Positions 6,566 to 7,471 of a stretch of 7,471 bases of DNA are shown piece after piece; within the stretch, counting starts at the first letter, position 1, and each line of letters begins with the position of its first letter. A program made the position numbers and the translations under genes. Source of the stretch: Syntrophales bacterium. Lineage in GTDB: Bacteria; Desulfobacterota; Syntrophia; Syntrophales; UBA2251. The notes beneath the pieces were generated by a model, which ran no database searches, was not told where the DNA came from, and saw only the letters and a list, made by a program, of their open reading frames with translations. Location of the stretch: NCBI GenBank assembly GCA_023230905.1, contig JALNWL010000126.1, positions 1 to 7,471 of the forward strand, read 5' to 3'.

Positions 6566-6572
6566 TCTTTTA
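6545..6572. promoter_or_regulatory. Candidate operator: 7-bp inverted repeat with 14-base spacer
   Basis: TAAAAGA (6545-6551) and TCTTTTA (6566-6572) form a perfect inverted repeat with half-site centres 21 bases apart, about two helical turns. It overlaps the TTGACA hexamer on the minus strand. This is the geometry of a dimeric regulator site placed to block or help RNA polymerase. No regulator gene is in view, so the binding protein is unknown. A CACGTG palindrome also lies nearby at 6526-6531 but is too short to interpret. Confidence 0.4.
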
Positions 6573-6794
6573 CGCCGAGGCGTTCCGCAGAAGCGGGGGA
6601 TGCGGTTTCACGGGCATTTCCGATGGCTGGCGGTCCGGCCATGCCGAGGGGAGAATTCTGCGATTGACGGACGGGGAAAGGTGTGCCAGAGTCCGGTCAA
6701 GGGTTCCGGGGGAGGTTGAGGACGCGGCGCCGGAGACCCCGGCACATCTCAGGGGTCGGGTGCCGCCCGTCCGCCGCGGACACGCCGTCATTGC

Positions 6795-7370
6795 ATGGAA
6801 ACACTCTTCGGCATCGCTATCGGCATCGGTTTGAGCGCGGCCTGCGGCTTCCGGGTCTTTGTCCCGCTGCTCGTCATGAACCTCATGGCCCTGAGCGGAC
6901 ATCTCCATCTCTCATCCGGCTTCGCCTGGATCGCGAGCCTCCACGCAACGGTTGCCTTTGCCACGGCAACCGTTCTTGAAGTCCTCGGGTATTACATCCC
7001 CTGGGTCGATCATGCGCTGGACACGGTGGCGACACCCGCCGCCGTCGTTGCCGGGATGTTGGCGACGGCATCGATGGCCGACCTGTCTCCCTTTCTGAAA
7101 TGGACGCTGGCCCTGATGGCCGGCGGCGGCGTCGCGGGGTTGGTCCAGGGGGGCACAGCCGCGCTGCGTCTGAAATCGTCGCTCCTGACGGCAGGCGCCG
7201 GCAATCCCCTGCTGTCCACCCTGGAGCTGGCGGGGGCCGCGGTCACGGCTCTGCTTGCGGTTCTGGCCCCGATCCTCTGCCTCGTACTCGTCGGCCTGTT
7301 TTGCCTGTTCGCGATCCGGAGAGCGGGCCGGCTGATTCTCGGAAGGAGGAAGCGGACGCGGTCGCGATGA
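6795..7370 (+). CDS. DUF4126 family integral membrane protein
   Basis: This 191-residue protein is very hydrophobic, with about five predicted membrane segments (roughly 2-32, 50-66, 82-95, 101-122 and 145-174). It matches the DUF4126 pattern: ACGFRVFVPLLVMNL (16-30), a central YYIPWVDHALDTVATPAAVVAG (66-87), and GNPLLSTLELAG (136-147) before the last helix. A basic tail (RRAGRLILGRRKRTRSR, 175-191) should stay in the cytoplasm. The family has no established function that I know of; it is widespread in bacteria and usually a single small gene. The start fits the family's N-terminus, but no good Shine-Dalgarno sequence precedes it, so initiation may be weak or atypical. It is divergent from the antiporter and appears to stand alone; GC-rich inverted repeats follow directly. 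The family call is confident. Confidence 0.88.
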   Translation: METLFGIAIGIGLSAACGFRVFVPLLVMNLMALSGHLHLSSGFAWIASLHATVAFATATVLEVLGYYIPWVDHALDTVATPAAVVAGMLATASMADLSPFLKWTLALMAGGGVAGLVQGGTAALRLKSSLLTAGAGNPLLSTLELAGAAVTALLAVLAPILCLVLVGLFCLFAIRRAGRLILGRRKRTRSR

Positions 7371-7372
7371 CG

Positions 7373-7443
7373 GACCCGACCGCGCGCGAAACCCTTGCAC
7401 CGCGGGAACCCCGTCCCGCCCCGAAGCGGGGAGGGGTCGGGTC
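7373..7443. repeat. 9-bp perfect inverted repeat GACCCGACC / GGTCGGGTC
   Basis: GACCCGACC (7373-7381), starting three bases after the DUF4126 stop, is the exact reverse complement of GGTCGGGTC (7435-7443). It encloses the smaller stem-loop and its right arm is shared with that stem, so two mutually exclusive structures are possible in the transcript. Its role is unknown. Confidence 0.6.
7408..7442. terminator. GC-rich stem-loop after the DUF4126 gene, possible terminator
   Basis: CCCCG (7419-7423) pairs with CGGGG (7427-7431) around an AAG loop. The stem extends outward with CCC/GGG (7415-7417 with 7433-7435), two G-T pairs and ACCC/GGGT (7408-7411 with 7439-7442), interrupted by two single mismatches. 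It begins 38 bases after the stop codon. The following bases (CTATTCAATG) lack a T-run, so classic intrinsic termination is doubtful. Confidence 0.4.
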
Positions 7444-7471
7444 TATTCAATGCGCCGGAGCATCCGGAACA

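Larger units (their letters stand above)
6455..6794. other. Divergent intergenic region between antiporter and DUF4126 genes
   Basis: These 340 bases separate divergent genes. The part near 6520-6580 holds the putative antiporter promoter and inverted repeat described separately. On the + strand a TTGACG at 6664-6669, with CAGAGT 17 bases further on (6687-6692), is a weak candidate promoter for the DUF4126 gene. The rest is GC-rich with no recognisable RNA, riboswitch or repeat. A 100-codon frame with a TTG start (6532-6834) crosses the region but is arginine-rich, lacks known motifs and overlaps the DUF4126 start, so I do not call it a gene. Confidence 0.6.

Noticed and set aside
6532..6834. 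100-codon plus-strand frame in the divergent intergenic region
   Set aside because: It has a TTG start without a good ribosome binding site, arginine-rich composition with no motif, and it runs into the DUF4126 gene in another frame.

Overview
The window is GC-rich (by eye about two thirds G+C) and densely coding, with GC-biased third positions. It looks like a chromosomal segment of a Gram-negative bacterium. Gene content (a type II fatty-acid/polyketide-like operon with an ABC-2 exporter, a CPA-type antiporter and a DUF4126 protein) would fit a deltaproteobacterial (Desulfobacterota-like) or other proteobacterial genome, but this placement is inference and no marker gene fixes it.

Region 1 (3-5068, + strand) is the 3' part of one tightly packed operon. 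Its order is acyl carrier protein (5' end cut off by the window), hotdog-fold dehydratase-like protein, ABC ATPase, ABC-2 permease, second acyl carrier protein, beta-ketoacyl-ACP synthase, and a compact KS-like protein without the catalytic residues. The first five genes are joined by four successive 4-nt ATGA stop/start overlaps. The next two junctions have gaps of only 4-5 nt. Carrier proteins, a condensing enzyme, a possible chain-length-factor partner and a hotdog enzyme would together build an ACP-bound acyl or polyene chain. The ABC pair, encoded in the middle of the same operon, would export or flip the product or a lipid carrying it. The set resembles aryl-polyene-type and other type II FAS-like lipid clusters, but with an ABC exporter. 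Priming, ketoreductase and transferase genes are not in view and may lie upstream.

Region 2 (5069-5161) is a short convergent gap with an imperfect stem-loop that may terminate the operon.

Region 3 (5162-6454, - strand) encodes a monovalent cation:proton antiporter of the PF00999 fold with an acidic C-terminal tail and a 9-base poly-G tract.

Region 4 (6455-6794) is a 340-base divergent intergenic region. It has an AT-rich island with a perfect TTGACA hexamer on the minus strand overlapping a 7-bp inverted repeat, a likely promoter/operator for the antiporter. I see no convincing gene in it.

Region 5 (6795-7370, + strand) encodes a DUF4126 integral membrane protein, followed by GC-rich inverted repeats up to the window end. 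No rRNA, tRNA, CRISPR or insertion sequence is seen.
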